From contig NZ_JAIWNB010000003.1 in assembly GCF_020215705.1 (NCBI RefSeq), positions 428,998-492,997 of the forward strand: 64,000 bases of DNA. Direction: 5' to 3'. The position numbers were made by a program, and so were the translations under genes. How positions within the stretch are numbered: the stretch's first letter is position 1; every line of letters begins with the position of its first letter. Shown piece by piece: positions 56,448 to 63,478 of this stretch. The notes below the pieces were generated by a model. The model was not told where the DNA came from. It saw nothing but the letters and a program-made list of their open reading frames with translations, and did no database searches. This stretch comes from Nonomuraea aurantiaca. Lineage in GTDB: Bacteria; Actinomycetota; Actinomycetes; Streptosporangiales; Streptosporangiaceae.

Positions 56448-56502
56448 GCCTCGATCCTGGCGGTGCACCGGCTGCGGTTTCCAACACCGTCTGGGTGCCC
56501 GG

Positions 56503-56521
56503 CGATACCTCAGCGGTATCG
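56503..56521. promoter_or_regulatory. LysR box CGATACC-TCAGC-GGTATCG
   Basis: Perfect 7-base inverted repeat containing ATAC-N7-GTAT (56505-56519), the classic LysR-family pattern. It lies between the divergent SDR and LysR genes. Confidence 0.75.
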
Positions 56522-56561
56522 ATGCGGCGCGGGACGGGCCGCTCCGCCGTACGGTGAGGGC

Positions 56562-57401
56562 ATGGAAACGCGGGAGCTGCGGTATTTCGTCGCGGTCGCC
56601 GAGGAGCTGCACTTCGGGCGGGCCGCGCAGCAGCTCGGCATCGCGCAGCCGCCCCTGTCGCGGGCCATCCGGCAGCTCGAACGCAGGCTCGGCGTCCTGC
56701 TGCTGACCCGCACCAGCCGCGCTGTCGCGCTGACCGAGGCCGGCTCAGTCCTGCTGCGCGAGGGCCGGGCGGCCCTCGACGCGGTCGAGGCCGCCGAGCG
56801 CCGCACCCAACGAGCCGCGACTGGCCGACCGGGCCTGGTCCTCGTCACCAAGGCCGGAGCCGTCGGCGAACTGCTGGCCAAACTGCTCGACGCCTACGCC
56901 GCCGAGCCGGATTCCGTCGCCGTCGAAGTCATCCTGTGCGGGATCGCCGAGCAGGAGCGGCTGCTGCGCGACGGCCGGGCGGATGTGGCGCTGCTGCATC
57001 TGCCGTTCGACTCGACGACCGTATTCGACACCGAAGAACTGCACGCGGAGGGACAGGTCGCCGTGCTGCCCGCCGGGCACCCCTTCACCAACCGGACCGA
57101 ACTGCGGATGGCCGACGTCACCGACCTGCCCGGACTGCCGCAGCCGCGCTGGCCCCGTCAGGACGGCACCTACGACGATGGGCCCGGCCCGCAGGTCCGC
57201 GACCTCGCGCAGTTGTGCCAGCTGATCGCATTGGGCCGCGCCTCGGCGATCATGCCCGAGTCGTGCCGCACCCAGCTACGCCATGACCTGGCCGTGGTGC
57301 CGGTGCCGGACGCGCCGACGGTGACGACCGTGATCGCCTGGCCGCCGCACAGCCGGTCCCTGGCACTCGCCTCACTGATCCGCACCGCGACCAGCCTCTG
57401 A
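56562..57401 (+). CDS. LysR-family transcriptional regulator
   Basis: The 279-residue protein has a winged helix at residues 1-62 (LRYFVAVAEELHFGRAAQQL, PPLSRAIRQLERRLG) and a LysR substrate-binding domain (GRADVALLHLPFDST). It is divergent from the SDR gene, with an ATAC-N7-GTAT site in between. Confidence 0.93.
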   Translation: METRELRYFVAVAEELHFGRAAQQLGIAQPPLSRAIRQLERRLGVLLLTRTSRAVALTEAGSVLLREGRAALDAVEAAERRTQRAATGRPGLVLVTKAGAVGELLAKLLDAYAAEPDSVAVEVILCGIAEQERLLRDGRADVALLHLPFDSTTVFDTEELHAEGQVAVLPAGHPFTNRTELRMADVTDLPGLPQPRWPRQDGTYDDGPGPQVRDLAQLCQLIALGRASAIMPESCRTQLRHDLAVVPVPDAPTVTTVIAWPPHSRSLALASLIRTATSL

Positions 57402-57461
57402 ACCTTGCCTGGTGCTGACAGCGCCTGTCTGTCGGCGAGTCGTCGGCCCACAATGGCGGCC

Positions 57462-57560
57462 ATGGATCTACATGAGTTCGGTGAGTTCCTGAGATCGCGA
57501 CGAGACCGATCGCCTTGCATTCGGGTTCTTCTCATTCGGTGCTACTCGGGGCGGGGCTAG
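57462..57560 (+). pseudogene. N-terminal scrap of an XRE-family regulator
   Basis: MDLHEFGEFLRSRRDR at the start matches the first helix of actinobacterial XRE/MmyB-type regulators, but the reading then becomes unrelated and stops at 57560. It lies where an IS5-type remnant follows, so the gene was probably cut by rearrangement. Confidence 0.5.
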
Positions 57561-57639
57561 CGTCAAGTGGAGCGCATCCCATCAAAGGTACGTTCGATTG
57601 ATCGGACGGTGGCGAGCGAAATACCAGGAATTCGTCTCG

Positions 57640-57906
57640 TGCGAACGCTTCGGCCCTGATCGCCACACCAGACGGGACGATCGTGTGGACCTCGGGAGCG
57701 CTGCCGGGCAAGACACATGACCTGCCTGCCGCCCGCATCTGGGGCATCCTGCGCGCGTTGGAGAAGGCGGGGATCATCACCCTGGCGGACAAGGCATATC
57801 AAGGAGTCGAGGGCCCACTCGTCACACCGTACAAGGGCAAGAACAAGCCCGAGTCTCAAAGCAGGCCAACCGCCCCCACGCCCGCCTTCGCGGACCGGGC
57901 GAATTT
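57640..57906 (+). pseudogene. IS5-type DDE transposase fragment
   Basis: The frame reads LIATPDGTIVWTSGALPGKT, HDLPAARIWGILRALEKAGI and ITLADKAYQGVEGPLVTPYK, which matches the central part of IS5/DDE_Tnp_4 transposases. A one-base loss after PESQ breaks the end. Both the start and the terminal repeats are gone. Confidence 0.75.
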
Positions 57907-57997
57907 CGCTATCCCGAATGCGCAGCGGACCAGACGTGATGTGGATATTGCCGGCAGTTGTGTGCGGCTAGGCTCAACGTCAGATGTAAAGACACAC

Positions 57998-58003
57998 AGG
58001 AGG
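57998..58003 (+). promoter_or_regulatory. Canonical ribosome-binding site of the small peptide gene
   Basis: AGGAGG with 8 bases to ATG 58012 decides the start and indicates efficient translation of the 48-residue peptide. Confidence 0.8.
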
Positions 58004-58011
58004 TGGTGTCC

Positions 58012-58158
58012 ATGTCCGCCAAGAACGCTGGTCTCGACGGGTTCGACTATGAGACCTATGCGAGGACTTCGGAGAACAACATGCCGCGCAGCGCGTCATT
58101 CAGTCCGCTGACCGAGGCTGAGCAGCATGAAGTTGAGCGAGTTCTGAAGCTCAGCTAA
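58012..58158 (+). CDS. 48-residue peptide, candidate precursor of a modified peptide
   Basis: The peptide runs MSAKNAGLDGFDYETYARTS, then ENNMPRSASFSPLTEAEQHE and ends VERVLKLS. It has no signal peptide, membrane helix or cysteine. The first half is rich in Asp, Tyr, Asn, Thr and Ser; the end looks like an amphipathic helix. It is not recognised as a known precursor family. Position in front of a SAM-dependent enzyme and three oxygenase-like genes, the strong ribosome-binding site and the hairpin just after its stop support a ribosomal precursor role (inference). Which part would be leader or core is unclear. Confidence 0.7.
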   Translation: MSAKNAGLDGFDYETYARTSENNMPRSASFSPLTEAEQHEVERVLKLS

Positions 58159-58191
58159 ACCCCAACTGCTGTACATACGGCAAAACACCCA

Positions 58192-58223
58192 GGCGTTGTC
58201 CGGGTGCAAACCCGGGCAACGCC
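58192..58223 (+). terminator. Strong hairpin with GCAA loop after the peptide gene
   Basis: GGCGTTGTCCGGGT (58192-58205) pairs with ACCCGGGCAACGCC (58210-58223) over 14 pairs with one G-U wobble, closed by the tetraloop GCAA (GNRA type). It starts 33 bases after the peptide stop and has no long T-run. It probably acts as attenuator or mRNA-stabilising structure, letting the peptide be made in excess over the enzymes. Confidence 0.75.
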
Positions 58224-58256
58224 TTCTCGGTGCATTATCTAGGTGGGTTACATAGG

Positions 58257-59417
58257 ATGCCGAGCGACCTGTATGCGAGATCAAACATACTGGTGCATAC
58301 GCAATTCACGACACTCGATGGCAATCGCGTATTTGTAGGCAGTCAGCCGGACGACTTTGCCCTCGCGGGCCTCCTTGCGCCGGGATCCCGAATATGCATG
58401 CTCGGGACCGGTCTGGGCGGCGCAATTCGACCGATCCTTGCTCTGACACCAGATGCCAGCCTCGTCTGCGTTGACGCAGACGAACAGATGCATGAGATGG
58501 CTGAGTTGATATATGCCCGCCATTTCCCAGAGCTCGCGGTTGAGATGCTCATGGGCGACGCGTGGCAGTTCGTACGCAGCAATGAGGGTGCGTTCGATGC
58601 CGTCTGCGTAGACCTCTATGGTGCCGGCGGACATGCTGACTTTGTATTTGATATCGATTTCTGGCGAGATATTTCGAAAGCCACAACCCCTGACGGCGTG
58701 GTGCTCGTAAATGCTTGGGGCTTGCCATCGCACCTCGGGCCGCTCAGCGGCGACTCGCCACAGCATGAAATCGCAACCTTGCTGCGCCTCGTCTGGGAGG
58801 ATGTGCGCTATATCCCTAACCGGAGAAATCTGACATTCATCGCGGGATTCCAAGATGAATGTAGATCGGTTCTGGAGTTGCCTGAAGATCTCTCCGGGAT
58901 CGATAAGGCGATTGCGTGTCTCCTGCCACTGCGCTTCCGCTACGCGTCCACCATTGAAGAAATGCCGGATTATGATCTTCGTGCTGCGCGCCATACCAGC
59001 CTCGCCTTGGACGAGGAAATGAGGGCGCGCTGGCCTAACCTGCTAAAAGTGCTTGCGCGCGCCTGCGAGGCCGAAGGACTTGACCCGGATCTCGCAATGT
59101 CAGGCGGACTTCTGGGCGCTGAGAGCGCTGCAGCCAGAGTTACCCTGCGCCTGCTGAACGAAGGTCGTGTCGAAGCCGATTACATTCCGGTACTGGCTGC
59201 GGCGCAAGCATTCCGTGGCCTCAGCGAAGGTGATTGGTTCGGGCCGTGGGTGATCGATGCCCAGCAAACCGTCGGAGCACGACACCCTGCGTGGTATGTA
59301 AATGTCGCGCTCTGGCAGGCGCTTGCGATGGCAGCCTTTCCGTTGGCCCCTCGTGCACAATGGGTTGAGCAACTAGCGGATATGGCAATTGAGATCTCTC
59401 GCACCCAGAAAGGATGA
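58257..59417 (+). CDS. Spermidine-synthase-fold SAM-dependent enzyme (putative methyltransferase)
   Basis: The 386-residue protein has a class I SAM-binding Rossmann fold: motif I ICMLGTGLGGAIRPILA, the acidic residue in SLVCVDADEQMHEMAE, and DAVCVDLYGAGG where spermidine synthases and relatives bind. The first 50 residues (YARSNILVHTQFTTLDGN) resemble the small N-terminal sheet of aminopropyltransferases. About 150 C-terminal residues are not recognised and could bind the peptide. It may methylate or alkylate the peptide encoded upstream (inference). ATG 58257 is served by AGGTGGG; an in-frame GTG at 58230 lies just past the hairpin. Its stop overlaps the next gene. Confidence 0.8.
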   Translation: MPSDLYARSNILVHTQFTTLDGNRVFVGSQPDDFALAGLLAPGSRICMLGTGLGGAIRPILALTPDASLVCVDADEQMHEMAELIYARHFPELAVEMLMGDAWQFVRSNEGAFDAVCVDLYGAGGHADFVFDIDFWRDISKATTPDGVVLVNAWGLPSHLGPLSGDSPQHEIATLLRLVWEDVRYIPNRRNLTFIAGFQDECRSVLELPEDLSGIDKAIACLLPLRFRYASTIEEMPDYDLRAARHTSLALDEEMRARWPNLLKVLARACEAEGLDPDLAMSGGLLGAESAAARVTLRLLNEGRVEADYIPVLAAAQAFRGLSEGDWFGPWVIDAQQTVGARHPAWYVNVALWQALAMAAFPLAPRAQWVEQLADMAIEISRTQKG

Positions 59418-60067
59418 GTCTCGGCATGCAAACTATGGTCATCGTGGTCGACGACTTCTATGCGGACCCGGATGCCGTCCGTAAGATGGCGCTTGGCATG
59501 GAGTACAACAGTGTAGGCAAACTGAATTATCCTGGCTGGGAAGGCGAGAAGGCACTTCTGCCTGGTGGGATCGCTGAGCGGTTCAGCACACTCATCGGCA
59601 GGCGAGTGGAATTCGACGAAAAGCGCTACCTTCTCGGCGGCTTTCGGCTGATCTCCCAGGAGACTGGAGCCTTGACCAAGGTCCACGCAGATGTCTCCGT
59701 GGACTGGGCTGCCATGGTCTATCTCACCCCGAGCGCTCCGATCGGGGCGGGAACCGGGTTCTTTCGCCACCGAGAATATGGTGTGGATCGTCCGCCTTCG
59801 GACCGTGAGGCCCACGCACTCGGCTTTGCCGACGCAAATACCTTTGAGAACGAGATCGTAAAGCGCGACATGGCCGACCTCGATAAGTGGGAACTTATCA
59901 CAAAGATCGCCCCAGTCTATAACCGCCTACTGCTCTTCAGAGGCTCACAGCTTTATCACGCTCCACTCGGCGGGTTTGGAGAGCGGCCGGACAATGCTCG
60001 GCTTACCCAAAACTTCTTCTTCGACGAGGCGACTGAGGCGCCGTCAGCCGGCCGGAAGATCGCATGA
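59414..60067 (+). CDS. DUF6445-like putative Fe(II)/2-oxoglutarate oxygenase (paralogue 1)
   Basis: The 217-residue protein has VVDDFYADPDAVRKMAL at the start and then the pattern of a double-stranded beta-helix dioxygenase: His91 and Asp93 (VHADVSVDWAAMVYLTP), His182 (YHAPLGGFG) and Arg196 (ARLTQNFFF), that is HxD...H with a 2-oxoglutarate-type Arg. The resemblance to DUF6445 is from memory of the pattern. ATG 59414 overlaps the previous stop (ATGA). ATG 59426 aligns better with the third paralogue and has a usable AAAGGA, so the true start could be there. Likely a hydroxylase of the peptide or another product. Confidence 0.8.
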   Translation: MSLGMQTMVIVVDDFYADPDAVRKMALGMEYNSVGKLNYPGWEGEKALLPGGIAERFSTLIGRRVEFDEKRYLLGGFRLISQETGALTKVHADVSVDWAAMVYLTPSAPIGAGTGFFRHREYGVDRPPSDREAHALGFADANTFENEIVKRDMADLDKWELITKIAPVYNRLLLFRGSQLYHAPLGGFGERPDNARLTQNFFFDEATEAPSAGRKIA

Positions 60068-60747
60068 GTACCAGTTCGACTCCCGTATATGTAGCAACGT
60101 CCGTGGACGTACCGGAAGAGTTGCGTGACGATCTCATCGTTGTTGACGATTTCTACGCCGACCCTGAAGACGTGCGAGAGATGGCACTTGCGGTCGACTA
60201 CATCGACTACGGAGAGGAAGCCAACTTTCCCGGTGTTGAGAGCCTGAAGGCCTACCATTCCGCAGCTCACGGTCGCCGTTTCGCGAGCATTATTGGCTCG
60301 CAGATTCGTTTTGACGCAACCCAATGGGTATACGGTAAGTTTCGCATTTCAACTCGACATGATACTGCCCCCACAGTGGTGCATATCGATCCGGTCGACT
60401 GGTCGGCGGTAATCTATTTGACGCCTGATGCGCACGAGAGAGGGCAGCTAGGCATCTTCCGAAGCACTCGGTACGACAGCGTCACAGTTCCTGATGCCAG
60501 CGAGCTAAGGCGACTTGGGTTTTCTGACGCCGTGGACTTCGACGCACGGTATGTATCACAACACACCTTGGATTCCGAAGCATGGGAGCCGGTTGTCGCA
60601 ATTCCGGCCCTGTACAACCGATGCGTGCTCTTGCGCGGTTCCAGGTACTTCCACGGCATTATGAACCTTTATGGATCAAACAAGCAAAGTGGTCGGCTTA
60701 CGCAAAATTTCTTTTTCTGGGAGGACGCCAACAGCGCAATGAGATAG
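60064..60747 (+). CDS. DUF6445-like putative Fe(II)/2-oxoglutarate oxygenase (paralogue 2)
   Basis: The 227-residue protein has a 20-residue N-terminal extension before IVVDDFYADPEDVREMAL. The triad is His107 and Asp109 (VHIDPVDWSAVIYLTP), His197 (YFHGIMNLYG), with Arg211 (GRLTQNFFFWE). ATG 60064 overlaps the stop of paralogue 1 (ATGA). It is clearly diverged from the other two, so the three genes are not a recent copy; they may act on different residues or in sequence. Confidence 0.8.
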   Translation: MSTSSTPVYVATSVDVPEELRDDLIVVDDFYADPEDVREMALAVDYIDYGEEANFPGVESLKAYHSAAHGRRFASIIGSQIRFDATQWVYGKFRISTRHDTAPTVVHIDPVDWSAVIYLTPDAHERGQLGIFRSTRYDSVTVPDASELRRLGFSDAVDFDARYVSQHTLDSEAWEPVVAIPALYNRCVLLRGSRYFHGIMNLYGSNKQSGRLTQNFFFWEDANSAMR

Positions 60748-60766
60748 AGGACATACCTCAACGGAC

Positions 60767-61005
60767 TTGTTTGCGATAACAGCTAAGGCGGTTGGTTGGT
60801 CCGGAAGTATCACTGATCTCTTTGGGGTGCCGCTGTCTGGAGGCCTGCTTGCTGAGGAGGGCCGGGAACGAGCCGACCTTGCTGGGGCTGACTTACATGG
60901 CGCGGACCTTCGTGGGGTGCTGACCTATCGCATGCAAATCTCTCCGGCGCGCGTCTAGGCGAACGTGACCTCCGGCGGGCTGGCCATAGGGGATCGACTG
61001 AAGCT
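60767..61005 (+). pseudogene. Frameshifted pentapeptide-repeat fragment
   Basis: The first frame contains ERADLAGADLHGADLRG. A one-base slip near 60915 moves the reading to GADLSHANLSGARLGERDLR in the next frame. The A-D/N-L-x-x pattern is that of pentapeptide-repeat proteins. No good start codon (TTG at best) precedes it, and the array is short, so it is probably a remnant. Pentapeptide proteins sometimes protect topoisomerases; a former self-protection role is only a guess. Confidence 0.55.
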
Positions 61006-61017
61006 GTGTGACGATGC

Positions 61018-62343
61018 ATGTCCATGCGCTGGTGCAATTCTGAATCCGAAGGGCTGTCAGACGTGATCGACCGTTCAAAAGTGGCGCTGGGTGCGAACTT
61101 CTGGCGTTTCTGGGCGGCATCGCTGGCATCCAATCTGAGTGACGGCCTGGCGATGATCGCCCTCCCATGGTTGGCTGCCACGGTCACGGACGAACCGCTC
61201 CTTGTGGGTCTGGTTGCGGCCTGCGGACGGCTTCCTTGGCTCTTGTTGGCAATGCCGGCGGGAGTTCTGGTGGACCGTGTGTCCAAGCTAGGTCTTATGA
61301 CGCTTGCCAACACTGTTCGATGTGTTCTGTGGGCGTCGCTTTGCCTGATCATTCTCGCTGAACAAGCCTCCGTGCCACTGCTGGCCGGCTTCGCATTTCT
61401 GGCCACGACGATGGAAGTCGTATACGACATCGCCACCGAGACCACGACCAATGCATTGGTGTCCGGTAACGATCTTGAACGAGCTAATGGTCACCTTCGG
61501 ACCGCGGCTCTCGTTGCCCAAGAAATTGCGGGTCGGCCGCTCGGCGGCTTATTGCTGCGCGTAGGAACGTTCCTGCCTTTTGTATTCAACGCGATTGCAA
61601 TGATCCTCTCAGTGGCTGCGCTTTTGATGTTGAGGAAGCACCAAATGGAAGGCGCCGCAGACAGCACCACCCACGGGCCGGAGGCGAGTGCCCGCGAGTC
61701 CCTGCGTCTCGGCCTGTCAACTGTATGGCGGCACCCGCTTCTCCGTCTCATGCTCCTGATGTCCCTGATTATCAATGGCTCATTTTCGCTTGCACTGTCT
61801 ACGCAGGTGTTGTTCATGCAAGACACTCTAGGTCTGGGCTCGGTTGGCTTTGGGGTGATTATGGCCATTTCAGCGCTAGGAGGGGTTGTTGGCGGACAAA
61901 TGGCTGCGTACCTGAAAGCGAAGCTACCCAATGGTCAGCTGCCGCCAGTTTGTCTCTTCGCCATGGGCGCGTCATACTTGCTCCTTGGTTTGTTCCCTAC
62001 GGTGGCAGTAACCGCCGCGGTGTATTGTTTCGTGAGTGCCATAATCGTGACCTACTCGGTATCCCTCTATGCAATCCGGTAGCGAGTCACCGCCGCTGAC
62101 GTCTTGGGACGCGTCAATTCGGTCATGCGGACGGCGGCATGGGGTGTGACTGCCGTGGGAATGTTTGCCGGAGGCCTTCTGGTTGGTGCCCTTACGCCCT
62201 GGATCGGCGCTGCTGATGCACTGGCGGTCCCTTACGTTGTCATTGGTGCATCCTGTCTCGCGACGGCGGCTGCCATAACCCAACGATTCGCTGTCCTGGT
62301 GCGGGATTTCGATCCCGTAGGACGTGTTCAGAGTGGAGAGTGA
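61018..62343 (+). pseudogene. MFS exporter interrupted by one in-frame TAG
   Basis: The frame from ATG 61018 encodes MFS helices (FWRFWAASLASNLSDGLAMI, and so on) and stops at TAG 62080-62082 after SLYAIR. The same frame continues without any shift: RVTAADVLGRVNSVMRTAAW, with two more helices, to a stop at 62343. Relatives have Gln at the stop position (IRQRVT), so a single CAG to TAG change explains it. Total length without the stop would be 441 residues, normal for the family. GTG 61063 is an alternative start. It lies 4 bases before paralogue 3 and would export the product. Either broken recently or read through. Confidence 0.8.
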
Positions 62344-62346
62344 AGC

Positions 62347-62976
62347 ATGAGCAAAATTCTGCAGGTGGTGGACGATTTCTATGCCGACCCCTGGATGGTA
62401 AGGGAAACCGGGCTGCGCGAAGAGTCATGGCTACCTCCATTTAATGACGGCGGCCATAAGTTCAGTACGGAGACACAGAGACTCTTCTATACGCCTGAAT
62501 TGGTCGATTTACTTGAAGGCTTGGTAGGTTCAAAAATCAAGGTCGATCCGAAACGGGTCTCTTTTGGAGTGTTCGCATACTATGGCGAAGATTCGGACGT
62601 CCGGTTCTCGACGCACTTCGATGACACTGACTGGTCGGCCATCGTCTACCTCGTGCCACCGGAGTCTTGCTCTGGCGGCGTAAGTCTCTACCAGCACGTA
62701 CCGACTGGGTTGTTCGGTCCCCCTGCAAATGACGAGGAAGCGGCAGAACTGGGCTTCGAATCGCGCAGGCAATTCCTGGATGACGTCTACTTCCCAGACA
62801 AGAGGCGACCAGACCAGTGGCGCGAGATTGATCACATTGGAATGGCGTTCAATCGGATGGTGCTCCTGAATGGCTCGGCGCGCTTCCACCGTGCGACTTC
62901 AGGCTTCGGTAAAGACCGCGCGACGGTGCGTCTCACGCAGCGCTTCTTCTTTGATGAGGCTGGAGATCCAAGGTGA
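62347..62976 (+). CDS. DUF6445-like putative Fe(II)/2-oxoglutarate oxygenase (paralogue 3)
   Basis: The 209-residue protein starts MSKILQVVDDFYADPWMVRE. The triad is His90 and Asp92 (THFDDTDWSAIVYLVP), His181 (RFHRATSGFG) and Arg195 (VRLTQRFFF). It starts 3 bases after the MFS stop with GGAG upstream, so translation is probably coupled to the far end of the MFS frame. It has an in-frame TTA at 62509, rare in actinomycetes. It is the most diverged copy, with a different N-terminal half (FNDGGHKFSTETQRLFYT). Confidence 0.8.
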   Translation: MSKILQVVDDFYADPWMVRETGLREESWLPPFNDGGHKFSTETQRLFYTPELVDLLEGLVGSKIKVDPKRVSFGVFAYYGEDSDVRFSTHFDDTDWSAIVYLVPPESCSGGVSLYQHVPTGLFGPPANDEEAAELGFESRRQFLDDVYFPDKRRPDQWREIDHIGMAFNRMVLLNGSARFHRATSGFGKDRATVRLTQRFFFDEAGDPR

Positions 62977-63478
62977 CATTCTTGCCTCCAAGATTCTTGA
63001 ATGAGGTGGAGGCCTTGCCGGTCCACCTCGCGCGGTGGGAATCCCAGCAGGGTGTGGCTCCCGTGCGGGGAAGCGTTAAACCGCCGGTCCAGTGACGAAG
63101 GGTCTCGACTGTCGATGGCCTGTGACAGTGCACGAGGCGAACGACGTGCTCAGGGCCAGGCCGACTTCGGCGCGTTCGGCACGGTCACCACATTCTCCTG
63201 GCTCAGCCCGGACGTTCGGGGGCGGCGGCTGACCCGGGAGCAGCGGATCAAGCGGCGGCGCGACGACATCGAACTCGTCGCCGTCGGCGACTGCCTGCAA
63301 GTCCTCGGGATCGGCCTATCACCAGCCGACTGACCAACAAACCTTCCATGGGGATGTGACTCCTCCCGTCGGAAGCGCTGATTCGCAAGCTCGCTGATGG
63401 GGGGCTGTGGCTGGGGTGACGTCCTTCTACCGTGGGGTGGAGGAGGCGGTGGCGACGGCTTCGTTGGTCGCGGAGTTG
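62977..63478. other. Region after the cassette: hairpin, no assignable gene
   Basis: GAGGTGGA (63003-63010) pairs perfectly with TCCACCTC (63022-63029) and could end the cassette transcript. Further on, a frame ending SPDVRGRRLTREQRIKRRRD and VLGIGLSPAD (stop 63333) and another ending IVPFLRAVQRSLSEVTG (stop 63532) look like scraps of genes that I cannot identify. G+C rises again here compared with the cassette. Confidence 0.5.
63003..63029 (+). terminator. Hairpin downstream of paralogue 3
   Basis: Perfect 8-base arms with an inner GGC-CTT-GCC helix, 26 bases after the stop at 62976. There is no T-run, as is common in high-G+C bacteria. Confidence 0.5.

Noticed and set aside
60768..60781. 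TGTTTGCGATAACA, one base from the LacI-type site at 3159
   Set aside because: It lacks the inner symmetry of the other site and lies inside the peptide cassette with no sugar gene downstream, so chance is more likely.
63001..63333. 110-codon frame after the cassette
   Set aside because: It starts inside a hairpin, has no recognisable domain and no ribosome-binding site; kept only as part of the unresolved region.
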